Shown piece by piece: positions 10,355 to 20,695 of a stretch of DNA of 64,000 bases. How positions within the stretch are numbered: position 1 is the first letter of the stretch; each line of letters opens with the position of its first letter. Position numbers and translations under genes: made by a program. This stretch comes from Coraliomargarita sinensis (GTDB lineage: Bacteria > Verrucomicrobiota > Verrucomicrobiia > Opitutales > Coraliomargaritaceae): positions 186,001 to 250,000 of the forward strand of contig NZ_QHJQ01000005.1 in NCBI RefSeq assembly GCF_003185655.1. The letters run 5' to 3'. Below the pieces are notes generated by a model. That model saw only the letters and a list, made by a program, of their open reading frames with translations. It had not been told where the DNA came from and did not search any database.

Positions 10355-10436
10355 CACACAAAAACGTGAACACTACATCCACAGGCGACACGGTTCGTTC
10401 TTCGTTTTTTCTGCCGGAGCGGATGACCTCACACCT

Positions 10437-11210
10437 TTAAAACCATTCGGCCGGATCCAGCTGGTAAAAACCTTGCAGCTCCGCGTAGAGCCCGGGTTGT
10501 TTCTTTTTCATTTGGCGCGGCTTTTCGAAGAAGGTCTCGGTGGCGACGGCAAAATATTCACCGGGATTGGTGGCGCCGTAGGGATCGAGCAGACTCTTTT
10601 TACCGCGCCGTACTTCATCGATGAGCTGTTCGCATTGCCCGGCAAATACATTGGCCCAGGTTTGATAGGCCTCGCGACTGGGCAGGAGGGGGACGCCGTC
10701 GGTATCGCCGTCCAGGGAATCGAGTTGATGGGCGAATTCGTGAAACGTCACGTTGTGCCCGTCGAAGATATTGTCCGCTCCGCGTCGGACGGAATCCCAT
10801 GCGAGGATGACGGTGCCGTTGTCCCAGGACTCGCCGAGGCAGGTGACCTTGCGTTCGATGATCGTACCTCCGGGTCCCGCCGAGGTGCTGGAGAAAACAA
10901 AGGCGGAGGGGTAGAGCAGGACGGTGTTGAGGCGGGGGTAGGGCGCACCTTCCTGGTTGAGAACCAGTAGGCTGGCTTGTGCCGCGACCGTGAGAATCAT
11001 TTCATCGTCCAACTCCAGACCGTTGCAGCCTTCGAAGAATGTCGTGCGGATAAATTGTCCTGTCTTCTGGTGGAGCTTTTCCTTTAGAGCTTCCGGCAAC
11101 CGTTCGTAGATGGGAAGGTTGTTCCCCAGATAGTCGATCCATTCGTCTTTAAAAACAAAGGGTTCTTTTTTCTCTTCGAAGAGGGCTTTGAGTTGATTCC
11201 AGATGCTCAT
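10437..11210 (-). CDS. mtfA: MtfA-like zinc-dependent peptidase
   Basis: 257 residues, the normal MtfA length. The zinc site HEFAH is at residues 157-161 (HEFAHQLDSLDGD), and the third ligand region NPGEYFAVATETFFEKP lies about 60 residues later, as in E. coli MtfA. MtfA is a cytosolic aminopeptidase that binds and inactivates the repressor Mlc to control glucose PTS genes. No PTS or Mlc gene is here, so the target is open. The start (MSIWNQLKALF) fits the family. It is divergent from rhlE. Confidence 0.9.
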   Translation of the reverse strand: MSIWNQLKALFEEKKEPFVFKDEWIDYLGNNLPIYERLPEALKEKLHQKTGQFIRTTFFEGCNGLELDDEMILTVAAQASLLVLNQEGAPYPRLNTVLLYPSAFVFSSTSAGPGGTIIERKVTCLGESWDNGTVILAWDSVRRGADNIFDGHNVTFHEFAHQLDSLDGDTDGVPLLPSREAYQTWANVFAGQCEQLIDEVRRGKKSLLDPYGATNPGEYFAVATETFFEKPRQMKKKQPGLYAELQGFYQLDPAEWF

Positions 11211-11317
11211 GTTTTCGGGTTGGAATTAGAAGATGTATCGGATTGTGCTTGCTTAAAATAAAATTCCACACCTTATGGCGCATGTTACGAGTGTCTGTCA
11301 CTCACCTGACGCGGTCT

Positions 11318-11365
11318 GTTATCGATGAGCGATTGTTTTAGGAATTAAGAAACGTCATCGATAAC
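11318..11365. promoter_or_regulatory. Perfect 11-bp inverted repeat upstream of rhlE
   Basis: GTTATCGATGA (11318-11328) and TCATCGATAAC (11355-11365) are exact reverse complements separated by 26 bases, ending 44 bases before the helicase ATG. It is either a two-site operator or a 5' UTR stem. Cold-shock helicase genes often carry structured leaders, but nothing here proves that. Confidence 0.45.
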
Positions 11366-11409
11366 GCGGCGCCCGTTACGACCATCCAAGATGGCGCCAT
11401 AAATAGACT

Positions 11410-12774
11410 ATGAGCGAACTCACCTTCGAGCAGCTACCGCTGTCCGCACCCATTCAACGTGCCCTCAATGACAAGGGTTACACCACGCCGTCACCCATTC
11501 AGGCCAAGGCCATTCCGGTCTTACTGGAAGGTCGCGACCTGCTGGCCTGTGCGCAGACCGGCACCGGCAAGACGGCCGCCTTTGCTTTGCCGCTGCTGCA
11601 CCGCATTTCGGAGAACCCCCGCAAGACTTTTCGTCGCGGTGTGCGTCACCTCGTCTTGACACCCACGCGCGAGCTTGCCGGGCAGGTTGCCGAAAGCTTC
11701 AAAGTTTACGGCAAGCATGTCTCTTTCCGTACCGGCATGATCTACGGCGGAGTTTCGGAAAAGCCACAGATCAAGGAACTTTTCCAGGGGCTGGACGTGC
11801 TGGTGGCCTGCCCGGGCCGCTTACTCGACCTCGTTCAGCAGGGACATGTCGACCTGTCCCAGGTCGAAACCTTCATTCTGGACGAAGCGGACCGCATGCT
11901 CGATATGGGCTTCATCCGCGACATCCGAAAAATCGAGAGCAAGTTGCCCAAGAAGCGGCACACCTTGCTTTTCTCCGCAACGATGGCACCCGAAATCGCC
12001 AAGCTGGGCCAATCCATGCTCCATGATCCCGAGGAGATCCGTATCGCGCCCCAAGGCACGACAGCGGAGAAAGTGGACCAATCGGTCTGCTTTATCGATA
12101 AGAAGGCAAAACAAGCCCGCATCCTTGAGCTTCTGGAGCACCGCGCCCGGAATCAATCGAACGAGCTCAGCCTGATTTTCACCCGGACCAAGCATGGTGC
12201 CAAGAATCTGGCACGCAAGCTGGACCAGAAGGGCTTTCGGGCCGACTCGATCCACGGCAACAAATCACAGTCGGCACGTGAAAAAACACTCGGCCGCTAT
12301 CGGAATGGTGAGCTGGATATTCTGGTGGCCACGGATGTGGCGGCGCGCGGGATCGATGTGAAAAACATCACCCTGGTGGTGAACTTTGATCTGCCCATGG
12401 AAGCCGATGCCTACGTACACCGCATTGGCCGGACGGCACGGGCGGGCACAAGTGGCCATGCGGTCAGCTTTTGCTCGGAGGAAGAAGTCGCCCTGCTGCG
12501 TCAGGTCGAAAAATTGATCAAGCGTTCGGTCCCGGTCGACAGCGATCACGATCATCATGATGAATCCGCCATGGAGTTACACCTGAGCGGTCGCCCCGTA
12601 AAGAAGCCACCACAGGGTGGAGGCGGACAACGCCAGGGCAATCGACCTTCCGGAAAACGACGTGGCCCCGGTGGTCCTCGCCGCGGAGGTCACCGCAGCG
12701 GGCAAGCAACTGCCCGTGCCGGCGCTTCGTCCGGCGGGAACAAACGCCCCTTCAAGCGCAACCGCTCGCGCTAG
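11410..12774 (+). CDS. rhlE: DEAD-box ATP-dependent RNA helicase, RhlE-type
   Basis: 454 residues with every DEAD-box motif in order: Q motif (TTPSPIQAKAIP, about 20-31), motif I AQTGTGKT (about 46-53), TPTRELA, motif II LDEADRMLDMGF (about 157-168), SAT (about 190), then FTRTKHGAKNLARKL, DVAARGID and HRIGRTARAG (about 338-347). The tail of about 75 residues is rich in Gly, Arg and Lys, typical of RhlE, and binds structured RNA nonspecifically. It probably remodels ribosomal precursor RNA or degradosome substrates. It is monocistronic and divergent from mtfA. Confidence 0.92.
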   Translation: MSELTFEQLPLSAPIQRALNDKGYTTPSPIQAKAIPVLLEGRDLLACAQTGTGKTAAFALPLLHRISENPRKTFRRGVRHLVLTPTRELAGQVAESFKVYGKHVSFRTGMIYGGVSEKPQIKELFQGLDVLVACPGRLLDLVQQGHVDLSQVETFILDEADRMLDMGFIRDIRKIESKLPKKRHTLLFSATMAPEIAKLGQSMLHDPEEIRIAPQGTTAEKVDQSVCFIDKKAKQARILELLEHRARNQSNELSLIFTRTKHGAKNLARKLDQKGFRADSIHGNKSQSAREKTLGRYRNGELDILVATDVAARGIDVKNITLVVNFDLPMEADAYVHRIGRTARAGTSGHAVSFCSEEEVALLRQVEKLIKRSVPVDSDHDHHDESAMELHLSGRPVKKPPQGGGGQRQGNRPSGKRRGPGGPRRGGHRSGQATARAGASSGGNKRPFKRNRSR

Positions 12775-12798
12775 GTTTTTAGCGTGCCCAGGCGGAGA

Positions 12799-12869
12799 GC
12801 GGACACTCTCCTGTCCGCATCTTTAATAAGCTACCGTAAACTACAGGACTTCAGGACAAGAATGTCCTG
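12799..12869 (+). terminator. Two tandem hairpins after rhlE
   Basis: GCGGACA/TGTCCGC (12799-12818, loop CTCTCC) followed by CAGGACA/TGTCCTG (12852-12869, loop AGAA). Both stems are perfect but lack a strong T-run, so they may be attenuating or REP-like rather than classical intrinsic terminators. Confidence 0.45.
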
Positions 12870-12973
12870 ACTCCGATATGTTTCAGGATGATCGTGGCAT
12901 CACTGTCGTTCGTGCTATCCCAATGTGATTGAAATTCGGCGCGGGTTATTCCGATTATTGCAAACACAGGGCT

Positions 12974-14200
12974 CTAGATAAACGGCACCGGTTCGTATGA
13001 CTCGCCGAGGACTTTGGTGGCATCCGCCTCGAGCCATCGGTCGAGTACGCAGCTGTAGACGCTGCGGAAGTCGGTACTGAATTTCAGGTCCTTGTTGTGC
13101 CCGAGGTCGAGGCTGGGTGCGCTGCCGAGGAGACCGCCTCTGGTTTGTGAGCCCATAACGAAGAGCGGAGCGGCCGTGCCGTGGTCGGTGCCCTGACTGC
13201 CATTTTCAGAGGGGCGACGACCAAACTCGGAAAAGGTCATGGTGAGCACCTGGTCGTCTTTCTTATGGGCCACCAAATCTTTTTGGAAGGCTCCCATGGC
13301 CCCGGAGAGTTCGGCGAGCAGCTTGGCATGCTTCCATTGCTGGCCGGCATGCGTATCGTATCCGCCCTGCGAGACGAAATAGATCCGCGTCTCCATGTCC
13401 GCGTGGATCAGTGCGGCAATACGCTTGAGCGACTGCGAAAGCTTGTTGCGCGGATAGTCGACCATGGGGTTGTAGCCCGCGATGACTTTTTCCACCCGCC
13501 GCTCCGTGACGAGGGTATTCATCATCGTATGTTGTAGGTAGCTGGCATTGCCCTCCATGTGCTGGGCCTGAAGCAGTTTTTCATAGGCCACCTCGGCCGG
13601 ATCTCTGCCCTTGTCCACTCGGCCCCATGGTCGCATGCCGAAAACCGAGTGCGAACGCGCCGCCAGAAAACTCTGTGGGATGATGTCGCCGATGTGAACG
13701 CCGGACGGGTCGGCATTTTCTTCCGGTGCGCCGGAACAGGTGTTGTCAAAAAAACGTCCCAGCCAGCCCTCGTGTTTGACTTCGTCGCTGCCGCTGGCGG
13801 TTTCCCAGATTTCAGTCGAGCGAAAGTGACTGCGGTTGGGGTTGGGGTAGCCCACGTTTTGAATGATCGAAAGCTGTCCTGCATTGAAAAGCTCGTGTAA
13901 GGCTCCGCAGGAGGGGTGTAAGGCAAGGTCGTGATTGATCGGCAGGAGGTCCTCCTTGAGGCCGATGGTCGGGCGAAGGCGATGGTAATTGTCGTCGGTG
14001 TGCGGGACGACCGTGTTGAGGCCATCGTTGCCGCCCGCGAGTTGAATGACCACCAGGATGGTACGATCACGTTCTGGGCCGGGGGTTTGGGCGAGCGCAC
14101 TCTGCGCCAGAAAAGACGGGGCCGCACCGGTGAAGGCGAGGAAGCCGAGGCCTCCACCGGCAGAGCGGTGGATAAATTCGCGACGGGTTAGGGGGAGCAT
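12974..14200 (-). CDS. DUF1501 family exported protein
   Basis: 408 residues from ATG 14200, chosen because it gives the Tat-like leader MLPLTRREFIHRSAGG followed by a hydrophobic stretch ending ALAQ. ATG 14248 would bury that leader. The DUF1501 core is clear: VVIQLAGGNDGLNTVVPH near 46-63, NRSHFRSTEIWETAS near 117-131, GGYDTHAGQQWKHAKLL near 275-291, and EFGRRPSENGSQGTDHGTAAP near the end, where the DHG resembles alkaline-phosphatase/sulfatase metal ligands. The function is unknown. In Planctomycetes-Verrucomicrobia genomes it is almost always paired with a DUF1800 or DUF1549/1553 gene, and here a DUF1800 gene lies immediately upstream. Confidence 0.88.
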   Translation of the reverse strand: MLPLTRREFIHRSAGGGLGFLAFTGAAPSFLAQSALAQTPGPERDRTILVVIQLAGGNDGLNTVVPHTDDNYHRLRPTIGLKEDLLPINHDLALHPSCGALHELFNAGQLSIIQNVGYPNPNRSHFRSTEIWETASGSDEVKHEGWLGRFFDNTCSGAPEENADPSGVHIGDIIPQSFLAARSHSVFGMRPWGRVDKGRDPAEVAYEKLLQAQHMEGNASYLQHTMMNTLVTERRVEKVIAGYNPMVDYPRNKLSQSLKRIAALIHADMETRIYFVSQGGYDTHAGQQWKHAKLLAELSGAMGAFQKDLVAHKKDDQVLTMTFSEFGRRPSENGSQGTDHGTAAPLFVMGSQTRGGLLGSAPSLDLGHNKDLKFSTDFRSVYSCVLDRWLEADATKVLGESYEPVPFI

Positions 14201-14347
14201 AGTGTGGGTGGTGAGTCGTTGAGTTGTTGAGTCGTGGATGGTGTCCACCTCCGTCCTTTTGGGCTAGGGTGTGGCATGTTAGGGGTATGCGTCGTTGGGG
14301 TGCGGAAAAATAGAATTGGAGGACCGGAAACTGATGAACTCTCTGCC

Positions 14348-15850
14348 CTAGCAGATGTTATAGGCGGGTGACTGGAGCAGGGCGGTGATGACGTAGCGAA
14401 GCGCTTTTTCCGGATGATCGGAGCTTGCGACAATTTCTTCCATCACCGGTTGGTAGGCGGGCCTTGAGCGCGGGGTGATGAAGTAGGTCGTTAGATGCTC
14501 TGCGATTTTCGAAGGGTCCAGTTTTAGTAGTGGCTCCAGGCGTTCTTGGGTAACGAGAAACTCACCACGCTGTTCCTGACGCGCCGCTTTCAGGTCGCGC
14601 TGATCGTTGCCGTTCAGTCGCTTTTCGTTGAGCGGGCTGAAGAGGTAATCCACCAACTGGCGCCGCGCACTGATGGTGGTCGAATTGATCCAATGTTCGC
14701 CGTAGAGCCAGCCCCGGACATTGGGCGGATTATAGAAAGACTGCCCCATCACATCCATACTCTTAAGAAGGCGCCCCTGGAAGGGGATGAGGTCGAGACG
14801 CAGGTCCTGGCACAGTCCGAGATAAAATTGAATCGGACTTTTGACGAGGTTCCCGCGATAGGCGGGGTGGAAGAATAGGCGACTCTGGAAAAAGGTCTCG
14901 ATCAGATAGGTCAGGTCAAAGTTATGGGCGGCCCATTGCTCGCCAAGTGATTCAATGTAGGGTTCGGGGATGTCCTCGTCGGTGAGGTAAAACTTGATCA
15001 GTTCCCGGATGAGGAAAGTTTTCGCGGCCGGTTGTTTGAAGGTGATGTCGATCACCTCGTCGCCGTCCCAGGTGCCTTCCTCGCCAAATACCGTTTTCAG
15101 GCCTGAATCATGCAAGCGCCTTTGGAAATGGAATTCGTAACGCTCCCGTGTCCTATAACCGGTAAACGCTTTTGCGGCCTCCTTGATGTCGGTTTCGGTA
15201 TAATTACCTTCGCCGAGTGTGAAGAGCTCGAAGAGTTCACGGGCGAAATTCTCGTTCGGCTTACGCGCGGTATTTTTATCCAGATTCAGGTAGCGGATCA
15301 TGGCCGGTTCTCGGCTGACCCATTTGCACAGGTCGGGATATTTGATCCTGATCCCTTCCCGTAGGATTTTCATCAGGGAAAAGAGGACGGGCGTATCCCG
15401 AACCGTCCGGCGGTCCACCACGAAGACATCCTGAAGAAAAAGCACGAATTTCTCGTTGGCACTGTTTTCCGGTTTTAATGCCTGTTGAAACCAGGACATG
15501 GCAAACTCACGGAAGAGCTCGTTGTCCTGCTGCCTGAGTTCATTTCTTTTCTCACGTTTTTTCTCGGGATCTCGAATCTCCCGATAGATCGAACGGTATG
15601 CCTCGTGTGCGGTCTTCGTGAACTTTGAGAGTTCATCCGTCATGGCCAGTGGCTCTGCCGAAACAAAAGCATTGCGGATGGCCTCGGCGGGACGATGACG
15701 CAATGCGTCCTGAATAACTTCCGGTGTCGCGGAAAATCCGATCCGCCGCAAGAGGTGCGCGGCCGTTTCCTTGTCCCAGACGTGCGCGGGCAGAGGCTTC
15801 CAGGCGTCTTCGACTTTGAAATTCTCCGGGGTAGGTGCGTGGGCGTCCAT
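14348..15850 (-). CDS. DUF1800 family protein
   Basis: 500 residues, the usual DUF1800 size. Characteristic segments are HLLRRIGFSATPEVIQ near residues 30-45, the NENFARELFELFTLGEGNYTE-type block near 200-220 (fragments ARELFELFTLG and YTETDIKEAAKAFTG), and YNPPNVRGWLYGEHWINSTT near 365-384. No signal peptide is visible, although many relatives are exported. Function is unknown; the gene is normally upstream of a DUF1501 partner, as here, with 147 bases between them. The pair probably forms one operon. Confidence 0.88.
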   Translation of the reverse strand: MDAHAPTPENFKVEDAWKPLPAHVWDKETAAHLLRRIGFSATPEVIQDALRHRPAEAIRNAFVSAEPLAMTDELSKFTKTAHEAYRSIYREIRDPEKKREKRNELRQQDNELFREFAMSWFQQALKPENSANEKFVLFLQDVFVVDRRTVRDTPVLFSLMKILREGIRIKYPDLCKWVSREPAMIRYLNLDKNTARKPNENFARELFELFTLGEGNYTETDIKEAAKAFTGYRTRERYEFHFQRRLHDSGLKTVFGEEGTWDGDEVIDITFKQPAAKTFLIRELIKFYLTDEDIPEPYIESLGEQWAAHNFDLTYLIETFFQSRLFFHPAYRGNLVKSPIQFYLGLCQDLRLDLIPFQGRLLKSMDVMGQSFYNPPNVRGWLYGEHWINSTTISARRQLVDYLFSPLNEKRLNGNDQRDLKAARQEQRGEFLVTQERLEPLLKLDPSKIAEHLTTYFITPRSRPAYQPVMEEIVASSDHPEKALRYVITALLQSPAYNIC

Positions 15851-15969
15851 CGTATCAATGGTTTGTATCGTCCCGTAGCATTAAAGAGTTTCAGGAAAAG
15901 TCAGTAGAATCTGCGAGATAAGTCTATTTTCGCTTTGCTTCGGCGGACCGATCGTTGAGAACTAAAGGC

Positions 15970-17202
15970 ATGCCCTGGTATCTCTACCATGCCCTGAAGC
16001 AGCTTTTCCCTTCCGGGCGCTTTTTCTCCTTCTTCTCCCTGGTTTCGATCATGGGGGTGATGCTGGGTGTCTGCGTGCTGATCATCGTGCAGAGCGTGAT
16101 GAACGGCTTTGGCGAAGGGATTCGAAAACGCCTGGTCGAAACCGAAGGCGATATCCGAATCCGCTCAAGCGAAGTCATCTATGACTGGGAGAAGTATTAC
16201 GACCTACTGGAGGCCCAGGATGAGGTGGTAACGGTTTCCACTTTCGCGGAGGGTGTCATCATGCTGCAGCATCAGAACCGCCCGCAGTTCCCCGCCATAC
16301 GCGGGATTGATCCGCTGGAGGAGGAGCAGGTGGTTCCGCTGGAGAAGTTTATTACCATGGGCGATATTGAGGCGTTCGATGACGGCGGGGTCTTTCTCGG
16401 GGAGGGGCTGGCCCACACGCTGCGTGCGGGGCCGGGCTCCATCGTGGAGGTCTTTACGCCGCTCATGCTCGAGCGACTTAAAGAGGACGAAGTACTTTTA
16501 CCGCGCGAATTCAAGGTCGTCGGACTCTTCCGCACCGGCTCACCCGCGGTCGATGGCAACACCATGATCTCAACCATGCGCGTGATGCAGGAACTTTACG
16601 GACTCGACGACGGTGTACACGGTATACTGCTCCGACTGCGGCCGGGAGTGGATGCGTTTCAGTACGCGCGCCAACTGGAGAGCGATCTTCTACGCCCGGG
16701 ACTGGAGGCCGTCAGCTGGCTCGAGTCGAACCGGGACTTCCTCTTCGTGGTGGAGCAGGAGAAGCGGATTATTTCCTTTATCCTGATCTTCATTATTCTC
16801 GTGGCCTCATTCTCCATTGCGATTGCCCTGATGATGGCAGTCATCCGCAAAACCCGGGAGATCGGGCTACTGGTTGCCATGGGGGCGAGACCCCGTCAGG
16901 TCGCATACAGCTTTTGCTTCCAGGGCTTTGTCATCGGGAGCATCGGCACACTCTGCGGCATCCTCATGGCGCTGGTCTGCCTGCATTATCGCCGTCCCAT
17001 CCTGACGGCTTATTCGAAACTGACCCAGTCCGAGGTTAATTTCCTCGGCGTTTATGATGTTTACGAAATTCCCGTGCATTATCTGGCGAGTGATTTTATC
17101 ACGGTGACCTGTTTTGCCATCGGGATTTCCACGCTCGCCGGGCTCTTGCCCGCCTTCCGCGCCGCCCGTCTCAAACCCGCTGATGCCCTCCGAAGTGAAT
17201 AG
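15970..17202 (+). CDS. lolC: Lipoprotein-releasing ABC transporter permease, LolC/LolE family
   Basis: 410 residues from ATG 15970 (AAAGG just upstream). Topology is that of LolC/E: one TM helix near residues 22-47 ([20 protein letters not shown]), a large periplasmic domain, then three TM helices in the C-terminal third ([39 protein letters not shown] and near the end). The cytoplasmic coupling segment [20 protein letters not shown] and the final [12 protein letters not shown] are family hallmarks. It extracts outer-membrane lipoproteins from the inner membrane with LolD. A single permease gene implies a homodimer, as in LolF-type systems. Confidence 0.9.
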   Translation: MPWYLYHALKQLFPSGRFFSFFSLVSIMGVMLGVCVLIIVQSVMNGFGEGIRKRLVETEGDIRIRSSEVIYDWEKYYDLLEAQDEVVTVSTFAEGVIMLQHQNRPQFPAIRGIDPLEEEQVVPLEKFITMGDIEAFDDGGVFLGEGLAHTLRAGPGSIVEVFTPLMLERLKEDEVLLPREFKVVGLFRTGSPAVDGNTMISTMRVMQELYGLDDGVHGILLRLRPGVDAFQYARQLESDLLRPGLEAVSWLESNRDFLFVVEQEKRIISFILIFIILVASFSIAIALMMAVIRKTREIGLLVAMGARPRQVAYSFCFQGFVIGSIGTLCGILMALVCLHYRRPILTAYSKLTQSEVNFLGVYDVYEIPVHYLASDFITVTCFAIGISTLAGLLPAFRAARLKPADALRSE

Positions 17203-17875
17203 CTCCGCTCCATTAATTAAAGCAAAGGGATTGGTAAAAACCTTTCCCGGCGCCGACGCACCGATCTCCGTTCTCGACGGAGTTGACTTCAGCCTGCGTG
17301 ACGGGGAGAGCGTCAGTATTCGCGGGGAATCCGGTTGCGGCAAATCGACTTTGCTCAATGTTTTGTCGGGCTTGGAAACTGCGGATTCAGGCGATTTACA
17401 CTGGACGGGGCAGCGAGTGAGTGGCTTGTCGCTGTCGTCGCTGGCGGCAAGACGTGCCTCCCGGATCGGTTTTGTTTTTCAGGCCTACTATCTCGCACCG
17501 GAACTGAACGCACTGGAAAATGTGCTTCTGGCGGCTCGCATTGCCGGTCGGCTGAATAATCGCACCAGAGAGCGCGCCACAGAGTTGCTGGAAAAAGTCG
17601 GACTGGGGCACCGTATCCGCCAGAGCTCGACCAAGCTATCGGGCGGCGAACGCCAGCGGGTGGCCGTGGCCCGGGCACTGATCAATGACCCGGAAATGAT
17701 TTTTGCGGACGAGCCGACAGGCAACCTCGACGAAACCACGGCTGAGGCCGTGATGGCGCTGCTTCTGGAAATGACCACCGGTACGGGTAAGAGTCTGGTG
17801 CTGGTGACACATAACGCCGAATTTGCCGCGCGTACCGAGAAGCAATATGCACTGCATCTCGGTCAATTGAACTAG
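17183..17875 (+). CDS. lolD: Lipoprotein-releasing ABC transporter ATP-binding protein
   Basis: 230 residues from ATG 17183, which overlaps the last 20 bases of the permease gene. Walker [10 protein letters not shown], signature [15 protein letters not shown], Walker [14 protein letters not shown] and H-loop LVTHNAEFA are all present. The LolD-specific [21 protein letters not shown] motif (Q-loop region) supports lipoprotein sorting rather than another MacB-like role. It powers LolC/E-mediated release of lipoproteins. The overlap means coupled translation. Confidence 0.92.
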   Translation: MPSEVNSSAPLIKAKGLVKTFPGADAPISVLDGVDFSLRDGESVSIRGESGCGKSTLLNVLSGLETADSGDLHWTGQRVSGLSLSSLAARRASRIGFVFQAYYLAPELNALENVLLAARIAGRLNNRTRERATELLEKVGLGHRIRQSSTKLSGGERQRVAVARALINDPEMIFADEPTGNLDETTAEAVMALLLEMTTGTGKSLVLVTHNAEFAARTEKQYALHLGQLN

Positions 17876-17916
17876 GCACCTCACTCTGTTACTGAACCCA
17901 CTAACCTCAGGAAATT

Positions 17917-18705
17917 ATGAGAAGTCACGAAATTGATTATGAAATCATCGGCGATGACATGCAGATGGTCGAAGTTGAGCTGGATCCGGGTGAAACCTGC
18001 ATTGCCGAGGCTGGAGCCATGAATTATATGGAGGAAGATATCGAGTTTGAGGCTAAGATGGGGGACGGATCAAACTCTGCCGAAGGCTTTCTCGGTAAGA
18101 TGATCGGTGCTGGAAAGCGAGCATTGACCGGTGAATCTATTTTTATGACCCACTTCACTAATTTAGGCGTCGGGAAGCGTCGGGTAGCTTTTTCTGCACC
18201 TTACCCCGGCTCAATTGTTCCTCTCGAGCTTGGTGATTTCGGAGGCAACCTGCTATGCCAGAAAGACGCCTTTCTGTGTGCAGCCAAGGGTACCGAAGTC
18301 AGCATTGCATTCAGTCGTCGTTTCGGAGCGGGCTTGTTTGGTGGCGAGGGCTTCATCTTGCAAAAACTGAACGGAGATGGCCGGGCTTTTTTGCATGCAG
18401 GTGGCACGGTGGTGACCAAGAAACTTGAAGGGGAAACGCTTCGTGTGGATACGGGCTGTATTGTCGCTTTTTCGGATGGGCTGGATTACGATATCGCTCG
18501 TGCCGGCAACTTAAAATCGATGTTTTTCGGAGGTGAGGGGCTGTTTCTGGCAACATTGCGCGGTACCGGCTATGTGTTATTACAAAGCCTGCCATTCTCA
18601 CGTCTCGCTGATCGCATTCTCGCCAACGCCCCCTCTAGTGGTGGTGAACAAAAAGGAGAAGGTTCAGCACTTGGTTCCATTTATCGCATGATGGACGGAG
18701 ATTAA
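17917..18705 (+). CDS. AIM24 / TIGR00266 family protein
   Basis: 262 residues with an AIM24 (altered inheritance of mitochondria 24-like) beta-sandwich. Family features include [20 protein letters not shown] at about 29-48, a glycine-rich segment, [19 protein letters not shown] near 76-94, the [11 protein letters not shown] block near 106-116 and [19 protein letters not shown] near 129-147. Members are often tryptophan-RNA-binding-attenuator-like in fold; their molecular role is unknown. AGGAA precedes the ATG. It follows lolD by 41 bases and ends eight bases before the oxidoreductase gene. Confidence 0.87.
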   Translation: MRSHEIDYEIIGDDMQMVEVELDPGETCIAEAGAMNYMEEDIEFEAKMGDGSNSAEGFLGKMIGAGKRALTGESIFMTHFTNLGVGKRRVAFSAPYPGSIVPLELGDFGGNLLCQKDAFLCAAKGTEVSIAFSRRFGAGLFGGEGFILQKLNGDGRAFLHAGGTVVTKKLEGETLRVDTGCIVAFSDGLDYDIARAGNLKSMFFGGEGLFLATLRGTGYVLLQSLPFSRLADRILANAPSSGGEQKGEGSALGSIYRMMDGD

Positions 18706-18713
18706 GCGATTTC

Positions 18714-19769
18714 ATGACTGCGCAAAAACTACGGATCGGATTTATCGGAGCGGGTGCCAATACCCGCAAGATGCACATTCCCGGTTTTCAAAAACTGGAG
18801 AACGTCGAGCTCAGTGTCGTCGCGAATCGCAGTGTCGAATCAGCCGAGAATGTCGCCAGGCGGGACGGGATCAAACGGGTCGCGGGGAACTGGCAGGAGG
18901 TGGTGGCCGATCCACAAGTGGACGCGGTTTGCATCGGCACCTGGCCCTACCTGCATGCCGAGGCCACGATCGCCGCGCTGGAAAAGGGGAAGCACGTCTT
19001 GTGCGAGGCTCGCATGGCCTCCGACCTGGACGAGGCCAAGCGCATGCAGGCTGCAGCTGTGGCACACCCGAACCTGGTGGCGCAGTTGGTTCCGGCTCCG
19101 TTCTCGCTCGATTTTGATGCGAAAATTCGCGAGCTGATCTGCAAGGGTAAGATCGGTGATCTTTTGGAGGTTCGCGTGGTGCACACCGGTGGTCAGGCCG
19201 CCAGCTCAGATGCGCCCATGTCGTGGCGTCAGGATATGGCGTACAGCGGCAAAAACGTCCTCAGCATGGGGATCATGCATGAGATTGTGCAGCGTTGGCT
19301 GGAAGACGAGCCGGCCTGGCTTCTGGCGGACGGGGCCACGTATCAGAAAGAACGCTTCTATGCCGGGCAATCTAAGCCCACCGCAGTCGAAATTCCCGAT
19401 AGCATCAGTATTCTGGGTCGGTTTGCACAGAGTGGGGCCCGCATGGTCTACCACTTCAGTTCACTGGAGTCGGGCAAGCCGCGTATGGAATTTCGTTTGA
19501 ACGGCTCGAAAGGAGCACTGCGTTTTGATGCGTCTCAGTCCCGGCTTCTGTTTGCCGAGGCCGGCTCGACAGAGGAGCGGAAGATTACACTTTCCCGGGA
19601 GGAGTGCCGCGGCTGGCAGGTCGAGGCGGACTTTGTCCGCTCCATCCGTGAAGGGACTCCGGTCAAACGCACCCATTTCGAGCAAGGTGTGCGCTACATG
19701 ACTTTTACGGAGATGGTGGCGCAGTCTCTGGAGGCCTCTGGTCAGCGAATCAATTGGCCAAAAAATTAG
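18714..19769 (+). CDS. Gfo/Idh/MocA family NAD(P)-dependent oxidoreductase
   Basis: 351 residues. The N-terminal Rossmann fold starts [19 protein letters not shown] (about 6-24), with VVANRS for the dinucleotide ribose. [15 protein letters not shown] near 97-111 sits where family members carry the catalytic lysine motif EKP; here it reads CEARMA, so the usual lysine is replaced by arginine. The C-terminal domain runs from about 125 to the end and supplies [12 protein letters not shown]. Members oxidise sugars, inositols or glycosidic bonds. With no sugar gene beside it, the substrate is unknown. It is probably cotranscribed with the AIM24 gene. Confidence 0.85.
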   Translation: MTAQKLRIGFIGAGANTRKMHIPGFQKLENVELSVVANRSVESAENVARRDGIKRVAGNWQEVVADPQVDAVCIGTWPYLHAEATIAALEKGKHVLCEARMASDLDEAKRMQAAAVAHPNLVAQLVPAPFSLDFDAKIRELICKGKIGDLLEVRVVHTGGQAASSDAPMSWRQDMAYSGKNVLSMGIMHEIVQRWLEDEPAWLLADGATYQKERFYAGQSKPTAVEIPDSISILGRFAQSGARMVYHFSSLESGKPRMEFRLNGSKGALRFDASQSRLLFAEAGSTEERKITLSREECRGWQVEADFVRSIREGTPVKRTHFEQGVRYMTFTEMVAQSLEASGQRINWPKN

Positions 19770-19831
19770 TCCACTGACAAAGCGGGCTTGCATCGGCTTC
19801 TGTTTAGTCTCATTTAAGTCTCAATAAGCAA

Positions 19832-20314
19832 ATGACGACCACAGACACACAAACCGGTGATATCCGCGAAACTTTTAAAGACTTTCTCGCCAGTAAGGGG
19901 CTGAGGGTAACGAACCAGCGTCTGGCCATTTTCGACGCTGCTTATGGCAACTCGGACCACTTTACCGCAGAGGATCTTCTCGAGCATGCGCGCGAGATCG
20001 ACGACTCGGTTTCGCGGGCCACGGTGTATCGTGCTTTGCCCATCCTCACGGAGAGCGGCCTGATTCGGGAAGTGGACGTGGGTAAGGACTACAAGTTCTA
20101 CATGGCGAACAAGAACGCCACCACCTTTCAGGCACAGGTCATCTGCCTCGACTGCGATAAAATCTACGAAATCGATGCCCCTTTTATGGAGTGGTATGGT
20201 AAGACCGTTGCGGATAAACTCGGGCTCAACGTGGAAAGCCAGCGCCTGCAGGTTTCCGCACGTTGCGGGGGAGATCCGAACAGTGCCTGTCAGCGCGGAG
20301 GAAAAACGAGCTAA
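19832..20314 (+). CDS. Fur family metal- or peroxide-responsive transcriptional regulator
   Basis: 160 residues. A winged helix with [27 protein letters not shown] near 24-50 and [18 protein letters not shown] near 63-80 is followed by the dimerisation domain. CLDC near residue 107 supplies one Zn pair and a C-terminal [11 protein letters not shown] segment supplies the second. The regulatory HxHH-type motif normally after strand two is not obvious, so whether it senses Fe, Zn, Mn or peroxide cannot be decided. It precedes the TPR gene by one base, so the two form one unit. Confidence 0.85.
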   Translation: MTTTDTQTGDIRETFKDFLASKGLRVTNQRLAIFDAAYGNSDHFTAEDLLEHAREIDDSVSRATVYRALPILTESGLIREVDVGKDYKFYMANKNATTFQAQVICLDCDKIYEIDAPFMEWYGKTVADKLGLNVESQRLQVSARCGGDPNSACQRGGKTS

Positions 20315-20315
20315 G

Positions 20316-20678
20316 ATGTCGCAACGGGAGAACTACGATTTCGAGGTAGGGTTCTTTGAGCAGGTTCGCAAACGCATGCCCTCGGATGTCCGTGTGGTGT
20401 CGATTCTCGCTCACCTTTACACGCAAACCGGACGGATCGACGAAGGCCTGAAGATGGACCGCAAGCTGGCCCGCTTGCAACCGGAGGATCCGACCACGCA
20501 TTACAATCTGGCCTGCAGCCTCGCCCTGAAGGAGCGGAAGGCGGATGCCGTCAAAGCGCTTCGCACGGCCATCACATTGGGCTACAGCGATTTTAAATGG
20601 ATGCAGCATGACCCGGATCTTGCGGGCCTGCAGGAGTATCCCGCCTACCAGTCCCTGCTTCAGGAAGTCCTGAATTAA
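20316..20678 (+). CDS. TPR-repeat protein
   Basis: 120 residues from ATG 20316, one base after the fur-family stop. It has TPR-like helix pairs ([21 protein letters not shown], and [21 protein letters not shown]) with the canonical A/G/Y/A pattern, then the ending [19 protein letters not shown] seen in many short TPR proteins of this phylum. It is probably a protein-protein adaptor; its partner is unknown. It ends 17 bases before priA. Confidence 0.75.
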   Translation: MSQRENYDFEVGFFEQVRKRMPSDVRVVSILAHLYTQTGRIDEGLKMDRKLARLQPEDPTTHYNLACSLALKERKADAVKALRTAITLGYSDFKWMQHDPDLAGLQEYPAYQSLLQEVLN

Positions 20679-20695
20679 TCAATCCACACGTGCCG

